Shown here: piece by piece, positions 1-8,396 of the stretch
Layout: every line of letters begins with the position of its first letter
Numbering within the stretch: the stretch's first letter is position 1
Assembly (NCBI GenBank): GCA_900472675.1
Contig: UCJA01000017.1
Location: forward strand, 43,882 to 107,881
Reading direction: 5' to 3'
Source of the DNA: Hyphomicrobiales bacterium
Lineage (GTDB): Bacteria; Pseudomonadota; Alphaproteobacteria; Rhizobiales; Rhizobiaceae
DNA length: 64,000 nucleotides
Notes under the pieces: model-generated
Database searches by the model: none
Told to the model about the DNA's origin: nothing
What the model saw: the letters and a program-made list of their open reading frames with translations, nothing else
Translations under genes and position numbers: made by a program

Positions 1-146
1 GCGATTTCGGAAACGCTGGCTGAAGCGTACCCTTCCTTCCTGAAGTGTTGCGCAGCTGCGGCTACGATGACGCGCTTTGTCTCGGAAGGCGGTCTAACGG
101 GCGGCCTGCCGCGGCACCTTTCCCGCTCTCCGGTACTTTCTTTCAT
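1..146 (-). CDS. TetR-family transcriptional regulator (partial, N-terminus only)
   Basis: The reverse strand reads from an ATG at 146 into a typical TetR N-terminus: a basic leader, then a helix-turn-helix start (TKRVIVAAAAQHFRKEGYAS, followed by ASVSEIA) at about residues 23-49. The gene runs off the left edge of the window. A strong ribosome binding site (GAGGAGG) lies just before the ATG. It is divergent from the efflux genes that start at 409, the usual arrangement for a TetR repressor that controls a pump and itself. The ligand-binding domain is outside the window, so the inducer cannot be guessed. Confidence 0.8.
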   Translation of the reverse strand, partial: MKESTGERERCRGRPPVRPPSETKRVIVAAAAQHFRKEGYASASVSEI

Positions 147-296
147 CTCGCCTCCTCTACGTCCATCGGTTGGTGCAGCGCTGGAGCAACGACCCGGTTG
201 CCGAGGACCGGAGATCGGTCGGCGGCGTAGGGGTTTCCTAGGAAGTCGCCTATGCCTAGAAGAAGAATCCAGCGGACGCGATTAAGGAAGACGTTC

Positions 297-358
297 ATTT
301 TCCAAATTCGCGTTGACATCCCACCATACCGGCCTATTTTGGAAAATACAAGTTTTCC
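297..358 (+). promoter_or_regulatory. Efflux operon promoter with inverted-repeat operator candidates
   Basis: TTGACA at 313-318 and TATTTT at 335-340 (16-base spacer) form a good sigma70-type promoter pointing at the pump genes. ATTTTCCAAA at 297-306 and its exact complement TTTGGAAAAT at 338-347 flank the promoter. A second inverted repeat, GGAAAA-N6-TTTTCC, covers 341-358. Repeats placed over the -35/-10 region between divergent genes suggest binding sites for the TetR protein encoded at the left edge; this is inferred from position. Confidence 0.6.
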
Positions 359-408
359 TAATTATCAGGCGGCCGGCCCTGACCGGGAGCCTGCTCGGAG
401 TAGTCGCC

Positions 409-1581
409 ATGGAAGAGAAAATCGTCCCTCTTGGAAGCAAGGGCGAGCTAAAGGAGGAGCAAGGAACGACGGCCGATGCCGGTCGCACGGCGATCGTTCA
501 CGATCATTCCCCCGCAGATTCAGAGGACGGCCGTGGTCGAGGCAGAAGGCGCGGCAGACAGCTGGCTGGAGCTCTGTCCGCGTTGGCTTTGCTTGCGGCA
601 GGCGGATACTTCGGCCACCGATACTGGACACTCGGGCGTTTTGAGATTTCGACGGACGACGCCTACGTGAAGGCGGACAGCAGTGCCGTCGCTCCTAAGA
701 TATCGGGCTATCTGACGGAGGTCCTGGTCGCGGACAACCAGACGGTAAGAGCTGGAGACGTCCTGGCGGTCGTGGACGACAGGGACTACTCCACCGCGCT
801 GGCGCAGGCGAAGGCGGAACTGGACGCGGCGAAGGCGACGGTGGAAGCCAAGAAGGCGGCGCTCGACAACCAGCAGGCCATCATTGCCGCGGCGCGTTCG
901 ACCGTCGATGTGGATCGTGCTAATGAAGCATTCGCGGAGCAGAACGACAAGCGCTACGCGCACATGGCCAGCAATGGCTATGCACCGGTGCAGACGGCAC
1001 AGCAGGCGGCTGCTCAAATCGCTGCAAGCCGCGCTACGACCGCCCGCGACGCCGCAAACCTCGACGGATCCGTGAGGCAGCTTGAGCTTCTCAGGGCTGA
1101 GCTGGCGCAGGCGACAGCAGCGCTTGCCCGAAGCGAAGCGGTCCGACACCAGGCCGAACTGGACCTATCGTACACCCGCATAGTCGCGCCGATAGACGGC
1201 GTGGTGGGCAATCGCTCGCTCCGCGTCGGCCAGTTCGTCCAGGCCGGCACACAGCTCATGTCGGTCGTCCCCACGGAGTCGGCCTACGTTGTCGCGAACT
1301 ACAAGGAAACACAGCTGACGGACGTCCGTCCGGGCCAGGTCGTGGACATCGAAGTCGACATGTTTCCCGGCCGACGCTTTCATGGGCGGGTCGACAGTAT
1401 CGCGCCTGCAAGTGGCCAGGAGTTCGCTCTCCTTCCGCCCGATAACGCTACGGGCAACTTTACCAAGGTGGTCCAGCGGATCCCGGTGCGAATCGTAATC
1501 GACGGCGAAGGCAAGCCCAACGGCGAGCTGCGCCCTGGAATGTCCGTCACTCCCACCATCGACGTCAGATCCGAGCGCTAG
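409..1581 (+). CDS. HlyD/EmrA-type membrane fusion protein of a drug efflux pump
   Basis: This 390-residue periplasmic adaptor links an inner-membrane MFS pump to an outer-membrane channel. A cytoplasmic tail is followed by one membrane segment at about residues 50-70. A biotinyl-lipoyl half motif comes next (YVKADSSAVAPKISGYL, about 85-100), then an Ala/Gln-rich coiled-coil hairpin, the second lipoyl half (IVAPIDGVVGNRSLRVGQFV) and a beta-barrel domain. An in-frame ATG exists at 313, but 409 is preferred because GGAG lies 8 bases upstream and because the promoter and operator repeats lie between the two. The DHA2 transporter follows after 32 bases, so the two form an EmrAB-like operon. The substrate is unknown. 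Confidence 0.88.
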   Translation: MEEKIVPLGSKGELKEEQGTTADAGRTAIVHDHSPADSEDGRGRGRRRGRQLAGALSALALLAAGGYFGHRYWTLGRFEISTDDAYVKADSSAVAPKISGYLTEVLVADNQTVRAGDVLAVVDDRDYSTALAQAKAELDAAKATVEAKKAALDNQQAIIAAARSTVDVDRANEAFAEQNDKRYAHMASNGYAPVQTAQQAAAQIAASRATTARDAANLDGSVRQLELLRAELAQATAALARSEAVRHQAELDLSYTRIVAPIDGVVGNRSLRVGQFVQAGTQLMSVVPTESAYVVANYKETQLTDVRPGQVVDIEVDMFPGRRFHGRVDSIAPASGQEFALLPPDNATGNFTKVVQRIPVRIVIDGEGKPNGELRPGMSVTPTIDVRSER

Positions 1582-1613
1582 CCTCGCAACCTCTCACACT
1601 TCAAGGTACGACA

Positions 1614-3212
1614 ATGTCAAACGTCTCGGCGTTCCCCGGCCCGGCGCAGCCTGAGAAATCAGCCACGGCGCAGAAAGCCGGTGCGAAGGAATGGATTGCG
1701 GTTATCGCCGGCATGATCGGCGCCTTCATGGCGATCCTCAACATCCAGATCACGAACGCTTCGTTGCTCGACATCGAGGGGGGTATCGGCACCGGCGTCG
1801 ACAACGGCGCCTGGATTTCTACATCGTATTTGATCGGTGAGATCATAGTTATCCCACTGACGGCGTACTTCAGCAGCGTCTTTTCCTTCCGCACTTATAT
1901 CCTTGTGAACACAATCCTCTTCCCGCTGTTCTCTATGGCCTGTGCGTTCACCCACGACCTCAGTTCGATGATCGCGATGCGCGGGCTGCAGGGATTTGCA
2001 GGCGGTATACTGATCCCCATGGCCTTCACTATGGTGCTGACCAAGCTCCCCAAGCCGCAGCAGCCGGTCGGATTGTCGATATTCGCGCTCTCCGTCACCT
2101 TCGCTCCGGCAATAGGGCCTACGATCGGCGGCTACCTGACCGAGAACTACGGCTGGCAGACTATTTTCTTCATCAATACAGTTCCCAGCGTGGTAATGGC
2201 CGTCGCGCTTTCGGCCACTTTGGACAAGCAGCCGATGCGTCTTGGGCTCCTCAAGGAAGGCGACTGGGCGGGGATCGTCACCATGGCGATCGGCCTCGCT
2301 GCATTTCAGACGGTGCTGGAGGAGGGTAACAAGGACGACTGGTTCTCGTCACCCTTCATCCTCAAGCTCAGCACGGTCGCATTCGTGTTCCTCGCCGCAT
2401 TCATCTGGATCGAGCTGACGGTCGAGAAGCCCTTGGTTAAGCTGAGGCTGCTGGCGCAGCGCAACTTCGGGATCGGCGTTGCCGTCAATGTCCTCGTCGG
2501 CGTCGCGCTGTTTGGCACGGTGTATATCCTGCCGCAGTATCTGGGGCAGGTCCAAAGGTACAACGCGCAGCAGATCGGCAACGTGCTGGCATGGACGGGA
2601 TTGCCTCAGCTCGTGCTGATCCCTCTGGTGCCGATCATGATGAAGCGGTTCGACGTCCGCTACATCGGTTTTCTCGGCATCGCCATCTTCGCCCTCAGCT
2701 GCTTCATGAACGTCATGCTCTCCGCCGATAACGCCGGCGACCAGTTCTGGATACCGAACATCGTCAGGGCGATCGGGCAGGCGTTCGTGCTGACACCGAT
2801 TACCGCCATTACGACGGGCGGCATCGCTCCGTCCGACGCCGCTGCTGCGTCTGGTCTTACGAACATGTTGAGAAACCTTGGCGGCGCAGTGGGAACGGCG
2901 ACGCTCGGCACCTTTCTGACCAAACGTGAGCAGTTCCACTCGAACATCATCGGGCAGTCTATTACGACGAGCCGGCTGGAAGTGCGCGAACGTTTGGAGC
3001 AGCTAACGGCGTACTTCCAGGCACACGGAGTGGTCGATCATGCCAAGGCCAGCGGCCAGGCCGCAATCGCTCTCGGGCGGTTGGTGAGACGGCAGGCGCT
3101 GATCATGGGCTTCAGCGACACGTTCGCGGTTATTGGCGTCGTTCTCTCCATCGCGGCGGTCGCGCTCCTCCTGACGAGGCGGACCTCCGGGGGAGGGGCG
3201 GGCGCCCACTAA
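1614..3212 (+). CDS. DHA2-family MFS multidrug efflux transporter (EmrB/QacA type)
   Basis: This 532-residue protein has about 14 hydrophobic segments, as expected for drug:proton antiporters of the DHA2 family. Typical signatures are visible: the first-helix region with NIQITNASL, the loop MRGLQGFAGGILIPM (motif B-like), and motif C-like FAPAIGPTIGGYLTENYGW in helix 5. A soluble region at about residues 440-490 precedes the last helix. Together with the upstream adaptor it should form a tripartite efflux system once an outer-membrane TolC-type protein is supplied from elsewhere. Family membership is secure; the exported compound is not known. Confidence 0.9.
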   Translation: MSNVSAFPGPAQPEKSATAQKAGAKEWIAVIAGMIGAFMAILNIQITNASLLDIEGGIGTGVDNGAWISTSYLIGEIIVIPLTAYFSSVFSFRTYILVNTILFPLFSMACAFTHDLSSMIAMRGLQGFAGGILIPMAFTMVLTKLPKPQQPVGLSIFALSVTFAPAIGPTIGGYLTENYGWQTIFFINTVPSVVMAVALSATLDKQPMRLGLLKEGDWAGIVTMAIGLAAFQTVLEEGNKDDWFSSPFILKLSTVAFVFLAAFIWIELTVEKPLVKLRLLAQRNFGIGVAVNVLVGVALFGTVYILPQYLGQVQRYNAQQIGNVLAWTGLPQLVLIPLVPIMMKRFDVRYIGFLGIAIFALSCFMNVMLSADNAGDQFWIPNIVRAIGQAFVLTPITAITTGGIAPSDAAAASGLTNMLRNLGGAVGTATLGTFLTKREQFHSNIIGQSITTSRLEVRERLEQLTAYFQAHGVVDHAKASGQAAIALGRLVRRQALIMGFSDTFAVIGVVLSIAAVALLLTRRTSGGGAGAH

Positions 3213-3405
3213 GCACTCATCGCATCAGCCGAGGCTTGCAAAAACTCAATTTGGCAGCTCTTTACGAAAATGAGTACTGGTTGTCGGTTCGAATTGTTTC
3301 AAGGCGAAGCACAATCGAGCGACCCGTATTAAGTTTCTGTCTTTATATCAATAATGACATTATCACCTATAAATCGGCCGGCAACGCGCCCGACGTGCAA
3401 AAGGC

Positions 3406-4026
3406 CTACGGCCCCGCGCTCTGCCCGGGCAACAGGCCGATGAACCTGTCCAACAGCGGTAAATCATAGCGACGGGGATTGGCCGTCATCTCAATCGGGG
3501 GAAGCATTTCCGGAAGTCCCCAGACCAGCCTCTCCGGCATCACCTTCGCGATTGTCTCATACCAGCGCACCAGCGAGTTGTGCAGCCGAAGATGCAGGCC
3601 GAAATTCGGCCGCGGCCTGGCCGTGTCGCGATCCCGCTGCTGTTGGGCGAGCAGAGGATCGATCGTCTTGAACATGTAGCGATCGGCAAAACCAAGCCGG
3701 CGGTCACTAACAGCTGCTCGTGTAAACTCTAGCTGGGAAAGCCAATCGGCCTCCTGTGCCTCGCCGACCTGCCAGAGCGCCCAGATGAAATGCAGTTTCA
3801 GCGGATCCGTGTCGCAAACGGCAAGACCTTTGGCTCGCTCCATTGCAACAGCGTCGGACCATCGTTTTGCATTCCACTCCGTCCAAAGGCGGGCCGCTTC
3901 ACTCGGGTCAGCATGCCGGTCCGGACGCTTCTCCGGGTAGCTTTCCTTAATCAGATATTCGCCAGCGAGTTGGTGGCACCAAGTTGTTTTACCGGCTGCG
4001 CTGATGCCCTCGATGACGATGATCAT
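3406..4026 (-). CDS. P-loop kinase-like NTP-binding protein
   Basis: This 206-residue protein begins MIIVIEGISAAGKTTW, a clear Walker A (GxxxxGKT) as in nucleotide, shikimate or antibiotic kinases of the AAA_33/thymidylate kinase-like group. A lid-like basic region and WGLPEM near the C-terminus are visible. The frame stays open for 82 codons upstream, but that stretch has no kinase-like features and contains a palindromic repeat, so the ATG directly before the P-loop (4026) is chosen. It is divergent from the Tet(M)-like gene. A role in inactivating a drug by phosphorylation is possible from the neighbourhood but is speculative. Confidence 0.72.
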   Translation of the reverse strand: MIIVIEGISAAGKTTWCHQLAGEYLIKESYPEKRPDRHADPSEAARLWTEWNAKRWSDAVAMERAKGLAVCDTDPLKLHFIWALWQVGEAQEADWLSQLEFTRAAVSDRRLGFADRYMFKTIDPLLAQQQRDRDTARPRPNFGLHLRLHNSLVRWYETIAKVMPERLVWGLPEMLPPIEMTANPRRYDLPLLDRFIGLLPGQSAGP

Positions 4027-4071
4027 GCTGACTTTGTCCCCGTCCGGAATAATGTGATAAAAAGTTCGAGG

Positions 4072-4110
4072 GTTTTGTCGCAGAATTTCAATTCTGCAAC
4101 GTCGCAAAAC
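4072..4110. repeat. Palindromic repeat, copy A of a motif seen four times in 4.0-7.5 kb
   Basis: The copy starts GTTTTGTCGCAGAATTTC and ends AACGTCGCAAAAC, with CAGAATT-TC-AATTCTG as a perfect inverted repeat at 4081-4096. Further GCAAAAC and TTTGCGACAA blocks follow to about 4151. It lies between the divergent P-loop kinase and Tet(M)-like genes. Related copies sit at the 3' ends of the next three genes (6280, 6743 and 7474). Confidence 0.55.
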
Positions 4111-4348
4111 TCTGACGCAAAACCGAGACAAAACTCGGGATATTTGCGACAATTGCTGTACGCGCCTTCTGACCCCAATAGGACATATAGCCGTTCTTGA
4201 CATAGGATTGGATACAGCTTTTAAGTTTGCCAGCGGCTCTGCAAACAGTTGAGTTCGCGAGTTCATAGTCATTAGCTCCTAGAGGTCCCAATGCGCCGAG
4301 TCCCTTCTCACGAAAATCACGTTCGAATTTCTGAGAAGTTGAGGGTTC

Positions 4349-6295
4349 ATGCGCACTTTGAATCTGGGCATCCTGGCCCATGTGGATGCAGGAAAAACTA
4401 GCCTAACCGAGCGACTCCTTTTTGATGCCGGCGTCATTGACAAGCTCGGCAGTGTCGATAGCGGCAACACCCAGACTGACAGCCACGAGCTGGAACGGCA
4501 GCGTGGTATCACGATCCAGGCCGCCGTGGTCTCCTTCACCATCGGCGATATGGTGGTCAATCTCATCGATACGCCCGGCCACCCCGATTTCATCGCCGAA
4601 GTGGAGCGGGTCCTCGGGCTGCGTGATGCCGCAGTTGTGGTCGTATCTGCGGTCGAGGGCGTGCAGGCGCAGACGCGGGTGCTCGTGCGGGCCTTGCAGC
4701 GGCTTTCCGTTCCTTTCGTCTTCTTCGTCAACAAAGTCGATCGCCTCGGCGCGCGATATGACGACGTGCTGCGGTCCATAACAGACCGGTTGCCTGTCCG
4801 CCCGATCGCTATGTCATCAGTCCGTCATGCCGGCAGTAAGCATGCTGAGGTGGCGGTTCTCGATCCGGACAGCGAACCGCTTTTCACCGCTCTGTGTGAG
4901 GCTTTGGCGGAGAACGACGATGGGCTGCTCAGTGACTTTCTGCAGGCACCGTATCGTCTGACCGCCAAACGGCTTGAATGCGCGCTGCGGAAACAGGTCG
5001 CCGCCGGCATGGTGCAACCAGCGTTTGCCGGCGCTGCGATGACCGGCGTCGGTGTGCCGGCTCTGGCATCGGCGATTGCTACCTTGCTGCCCGGTCGCCG
5101 TCTCGATCCAGGGGCTGAAGTTGCTGGCAAGATATTCAAGATTGAGCGCGGATGGGGCGGCGAGAAGCTGTGCTATCTCTACCTCTCATCCGGCACCGTC
5201 CAGCTCCGCCAATATGTGAATCTTCCCCAAGGACCGGCACGGGCGACCGGAATCCATCTTTTCGAAGCCGGCAAGGTTCACAGCGCCGACAGCTTCAGGG
5301 CGGGGCAGATCGCCCGCGTCAGCGGTCTCAACAATGCCTGCATCGGGGACCTGGTAGGTTCCAATCTCCTCGCAGATATCAAACCGAATTTTGCGCCGCC
5401 GACGCTGGAAACTCGGGTTCAAGCGCAGCGTCCGTCTGAGAGGGCGGCGCTCTGGCTCGCGCTAAACCAGTTGTCTGAACAGGATCCGCTGATCGACTTG
5501 CGAAGGAATGAGGATACGAATGAGATGTTCATATCCCTCTATGGCGAAGTGCAGAAAGAGGTCATCCAGTCGACCCTGGTGACGGATTTCGGCGTTGAAG
5601 CGACGTTCGAGGACAGCACCGTCATCTGCGCGGAGCGCCTGGTTGGAACAGGTACCGGCCTTCAGACTATTTTCAAGGAGCCGAACCCTTTCCTGGCGAC
5701 TGTCGGCCTGCGTGTCGAGCCCCGACCGGAAGGGGTGGGCAACAGTTTCGCTCTGGAAGTGGATGTGGGCCAGATGCCGGCAAGCTTCTACCGGGCGGTG
5801 GAGGAAACCGTATTCGAGACGCTCAGGCAAGGCATCTTCGGCTGGCAGGTCATCGATTGCCACGTAGCCATGACAGCCGCCCGCCAAAGCTCGCCGTCGA
5901 CCACTGCGGCCGATTTCCGGCAATTGACGCCTTGGGTCCTCGCGGCGGCACTGTCGGCGGCGCAAACAATCGTCTGCGAGCCGATTGACCAGTTCCATCT
6001 CGAAGCGCCTGGGGAGAGCCTCAATCGCCTGCTGACCCTGCTTACCAAATCGGGCGCAGTGATCAAGGAGACGGCTATCATGGAGGGTATGTTACGGCTT
6101 GAGGGGCATGTCGCCTCCGAAATGATCCAGGTAATCCAGCAGCAATTGCCTAGCCTGACGAGCGGCATAGGAACGATGGAAGCCTCCTTCCATCACTACG
6201 CCCCGGCAACCGATCCGCAGCGTTCGCGCAGGCGTTCCGGCATCGATCCATTTAATAGCCGCGAATATCTGCTCCGTTTGTCGCGAAAATCCTGA
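4349..6295 (+). CDS. Tet(M)/Otr(A)-like ribosomal protection GTPase
   Basis: This 648-residue translational GTPase is close in length and domain order to tetracycline ribosomal protection proteins, which resemble EF-G and remove tetracycline from the ribosome. G1 is AHVDAGKTSLTERLL (residues 10-24), G2 is in the ERQRGITIQ region, G3 is DTPGHPDF and G4 is NKVDR. Domain II, an EF-G-like domain IV and a C-terminal domain follow; the tail (SREYLLRLSRKS) resembles the tail of Tet proteins. The start has a GAGG site 6 bases upstream. The last two codons and the stop come from repeat copy B. True resistance activity cannot be read from sequence; some chromosomal relatives are uncharacterised. Confidence 0.85.
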   Translation: MRTLNLGILAHVDAGKTSLTERLLFDAGVIDKLGSVDSGNTQTDSHELERQRGITIQAAVVSFTIGDMVVNLIDTPGHPDFIAEVERVLGLRDAAVVVVSAVEGVQAQTRVLVRALQRLSVPFVFFVNKVDRLGARYDDVLRSITDRLPVRPIAMSSVRHAGSKHAEVAVLDPDSEPLFTALCEALAENDDGLLSDFLQAPYRLTAKRLECALRKQVAAGMVQPAFAGAAMTGVGVPALASAIATLLPGRRLDPGAEVAGKIFKIERGWGGEKLCYLYLSSGTVQLRQYVNLPQGPARATGIHLFEAGKVHSADSFRAGQIARVSGLNNACIGDLVGSNLLADIKPNFAPPTLETRVQAQRPSERAALWLALNQLSEQDPLIDLRRNEDTNEMFISLYGEVQKEVIQSTLVTDFGVEATFEDSTVICAERLVGTGTGLQTIFKEPNPFLATVGLRVEPRPEGVGNSFALEVDVGQMPASFYRAVEETVFETLRQGIFGWQVIDCHVAMTAARQSSPSTTAADFRQLTPWVLAAALSAAQTIVCEPIDQFHLEAPGESLNRLLTLLTKSGAVIKETAIMEGMLRLEGHVASEMIQVIQQQLPSLTSGIGTMEASFHHYAPATDPQRSRRRSGIDPFNSREYLLRLSRKS

Positions 6296-6300
6296 TTTCC
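6280..6300. repeat. Repeat copy B at the 3' end of the Tet(M)-like gene
   Basis: GTCGCGAAAATCCTGATTTC shares the core AAATCCTGA-TTT with copy C and TCCTGATTT with copy D. The core encodes the last residues (Lys-Ser-stop) of the preceding gene. Confidence 0.5.
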
Positions 6301-6380
6301 CCGATCGCAGCAATCTTCTTATCTTCAGACGTACGATTAGAAGCCAGCTGTCTCGACACTTAGTAACAGAAAGGGACAAG

Positions 6381-6764
6381 ATGAACCTGAATCAGGTAAC
6401 TGTTACAATGCAAGATTTGGACGACGGGTGGTGCTTCTACTGCGCCCTTGGGCTAGTGCCCGTTGTAGATGCGAGGCCCGAGTATGTTCGCTTTGTCTGC
6501 CCTGATGGCGGCAGTACGTTCTCTTTACACCGAGGGGCGGAGGTCGGCGGGGGGACAACCGTGTACTTCGAATGCGATGATCTCGATGCTACATTTCAAA
6601 AATTGACGGCAGCCGGCATTAAATTTTCAACGCCTCCTGAAGACCAAAGTTGGCTCTGGCGGGAAGCGGAGCTGTTTGATCCGGGTGGCAATCGTTTGCT
6701 CTTGTACTTTGCCGGGACAAACAGAATTGATCCTCCTTGGCGAATTCAGGCGCAGAAATCCTGA
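6381..6764 (+). CDS. VOC-superfamily (glyoxalase/bleomycin-resistance type) protein
   Basis: This 127-residue single-module protein has a beta-alpha-beta-beta-beta fold signature: LNQVTVTMQDLDDGWCFYCALGL at the start, then FVCPDGGSTFSLHR, a second half with YFECDDLDATFQKLTAAGI, and ending in ELFDPGGNRLLLYF. These are hallmarks of vicinal-oxygen-chelate proteins, which include dioxygenases, glyoxalase I and drug-binding bleomycin or fosfomycin resistance proteins. AGAAAGGGA lies upstream of the ATG. It sits among other potential resistance genes, which favours a binding or resistance role, but the substrate is unknown. Its stop codon lies inside repeat copy C. Confidence 0.78.
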   Translation: MNLNQVTVTMQDLDDGWCFYCALGLVPVVDARPEYVRFVCPDGGSTFSLHRGAEVGGGTTVYFECDDLDATFQKLTAAGIKFSTPPEDQSWLWREAELFDPGGNRLLLYFAGTNRIDPPWRIQAQKS

Positions 6765-6775
6765 ATTTTGCGACG
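6743..6775. repeat. Repeat copy C at the 3' end of the VOC gene, also hairpin-forming
   Basis: GCGCAGAAATCCTGAATTTT followed by GCGACG spans 6750-6775. AATTCAGG (6743-6750) and CCTGAATT (6760-6767) are perfect complements with a 9-base loop, followed by TTT, so this copy could also act as a terminator. The core supplies Lys-Ser-stop of the VOC gene, the same as copy B does for the Tet(M)-like gene. Confidence 0.5.
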
Positions 6776-6859
6776 CTGCAAGGCGGCGTAACATATCGAG
6801 TAGAACGGGACTTTCGACAGATCAACAGTGTTAAAGAAAAGGCATTGCAGGAGGTGTTT

Positions 6860-7474
6860 ATGAAGACCGCGGTTATATTCGATTGTGAGTTTCTTTGCAT
6901 TGAGGGGTCACAGCGTCGGTTTTGGTGCGCGGCAATAGATCCCGATCCAGTCATAGCTCAAGTGGGAGCGGTCAAGCTCGGCCTCGAGGGCGATTACCCC
7001 ATTCTGGATACGTATAAAGCCTACGTTCGTCCTATAGACCGGCATGGCAAGCGATACCCCTTAGATCCTTACTTCACGAACCTAACCGGCATCACTGAAC
7101 AGAACATCGAAGCGGAGGGCGTTGCCCTGAAGGATGCGTTGTCCGGCATCGAAAGCTTTTCGGAGGGCGTGCGACTTTGGTCGTGGGGCAAGGATGAACT
7201 GAATATGGTTGCTATCAGTTGGTATATTACGGGGATTCAGGCTCCGATTCCAGCTGATCGTTTTGACAATGCCGTAAAACTGCTGATTGCAGCGGGGATG
7301 CCAATCGAAGATTTAGCAAAGACGCCAAGCAACAAGCTTGCTGACTATTACCGTGTCGAACATCCGCCGTTGCAGGGGCACGATGCGCTCGATGACGCTC
7401 TGTCCGTATCATACACGCTGCAATATTTGCTGAAGAGCGGAAAGCTCCAAGCCGAGGTCTTTGATCGAGAATAG
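6860..7474 (+). CDS. DEDDh-type 3'-5' exonuclease (DnaQ/ERI-like)
   Basis: This 204-residue protein has the exonuclease pattern FDCEF (ExoI, residues 8-12), a central acidic residue in the WSWGKDEL region, and HDALDDALS near residue 175 (ExoIII with His and Asp). These are the metal-binding residues of the RNase T/DNA polymerase III epsilon superfamily. The ATG at 6860 follows AGGAGGTGTTT; an upstream in-frame ATG would overlap the repeat and the VOC gene. A free-standing small exonuclease of this sort could trim RNA or DNA; the exact substrate is not evident. The gene ends immediately before repeat copy D. Confidence 0.72.
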   Translation: MKTAVIFDCEFLCIEGSQRRFWCAAIDPDPVIAQVGAVKLGLEGDYPILDTYKAYVRPIDRHGKRYPLDPYFTNLTGITEQNIEAEGVALKDALSGIESFSEGVRLWSWGKDELNMVAISWYITGIQAPIPADRFDNAVKLLIAAGMPIEDLAKTPSNKLADYYRVEHPPLQGHDALDDALSVSYTLQYLLKSGKLQAEVFDRE

Positions 7475-7501
7475 TTGCGAATTTCCTGATTTTTTGCGTC
7501 A
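7474..7501. repeat. Repeat copy D at the 3' end of the exonuclease gene
   Basis: TTGCGAATTTCCTGATTTTT and the following GCGTC repeat the pattern of copies B and C (GC...TCCTGA...TTTT.GCG). It starts at the last base of the exonuclease stop codon. Confidence 0.45.
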
Positions 7502-7509
7502 CCTGTAAA

Positions 7510-8034
7510 TCAAAGTCCGAGCAGGATCGCGCCTGCTGCGACAATCAGGCAGGCGAAAATGCGCCGGACGCTCAGAGCTTCACCAAGAAACATCCAGCCA
7601 TCAGAACAGCGAAGACGACACTCGTTTCGCGTAGCGCAGTGATCGGGCCGGCTGGCCCGAGGGCGAACGCCGCAACAACGACGCCATAGGCGACCATCGC
7701 GACCAGGCCACCGCCGAGCGCTTTCCATGTGTCGGGAGCGCGAAAATCGACCACGAGTCGCCGACGCAGGGAAAGAAACGCGGTCGGAAGGAATACACCG
7801 TAGAGCACGAGCACCCAAGCCGTATACGCTCCGCTTTGTCCGGTTTGCCGTACCCCCATGGAATCCACGGTCGCATAGGCGGCGATGATTGCGCCGGTCG
7901 CTAACGCAAACAAAATGGATGACGTCGAGGCTCGCCCTTTGCCAAGCGCCAGACTCATGATGCCCAGGGCAATCGGGGCCGCAAAGGCCTGGTAGAGAAG
8001 CGCGGCGAGATTGCTTGTTTTCTCTGGAAGACCT
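7510..8034 (-). pseudogene. EamA/DMT-family transporter fragment, 5'-truncated and frameshifted
   Basis: The reverse strand encodes the C-terminal half of a drug/metabolite-type transporter: LYQAFAAPIALGIMSLALGK, then several hydrophobic helices ending in ITALRETSVVFAVLMAG. At about 7595-7600 the frame is lost (a one-base deletion) and continues in the next frame as WMFLGEALSVRRI to GAILLGL. A TGA stands just upstream of the preserved part near 8034, where the sequence switches to an unrelated hydrolase fragment. The N-terminal half is missing, so this is a dead gene. Confidence 0.75.
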
Positions 8035-8045
8035 GGTCACCATCC

Positions 8046-8396
8046 TGGTCCTTCGATGACGAGACGTTCAAGCAAAGCGCGGCCTCTTTCGACAATCCTG
8101 ACTTCGTCGGTGTCGTCATCCATTCGTACCGGCATCGTTATGGCGTCATTGTAGGCGATCCAGCTTATGCGGAAATCCAAGCAAAACTGGCACGCCAACC
8201 CGACATTGCCGCTCCGACCATCGTAATTTTGGGCGCGGATGATGGCGTCGACCCTCCACCATCAAAAGATGAGGACGCCAGAAAGTTCGTCGGGTTTCAC
8301 GACCGTCGCGCCCTGCCGGGCGTTGGCCATAATGTGCCGCAGGAAGCGCCGAGCGCGTTCGCTGATGCAATCCGCGAACTGCGCGAGCAGGAATGA
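8046..8396 (+). pseudogene. Alpha/beta hydrolase, C-terminal fragment
   Basis: An open frame without a start reads WSFDDETFKQSAASF, VVIHSYRHRYG, then APTIVILGADDGVDPP and LPGVGHNVPQEAPSAFADAI before a stop. ADD and GVGHN are the positions of the acid and catalytic histidine in the hydrolase fold (haloalkane dehalogenase or esterase-like). The nucleophile elbow half is missing. The 5' end abuts the truncated EamA fragment at about 8035-8045, so a deletion or rearrangement joined the two. Confidence 0.7.

Noticed and set aside
6280..7501. Integron attC sites as the explanation of the 3' repeats
   Set aside because: The repeats lack the GTTRRRY/RYYYAAC core sites and there is no integrase in view.
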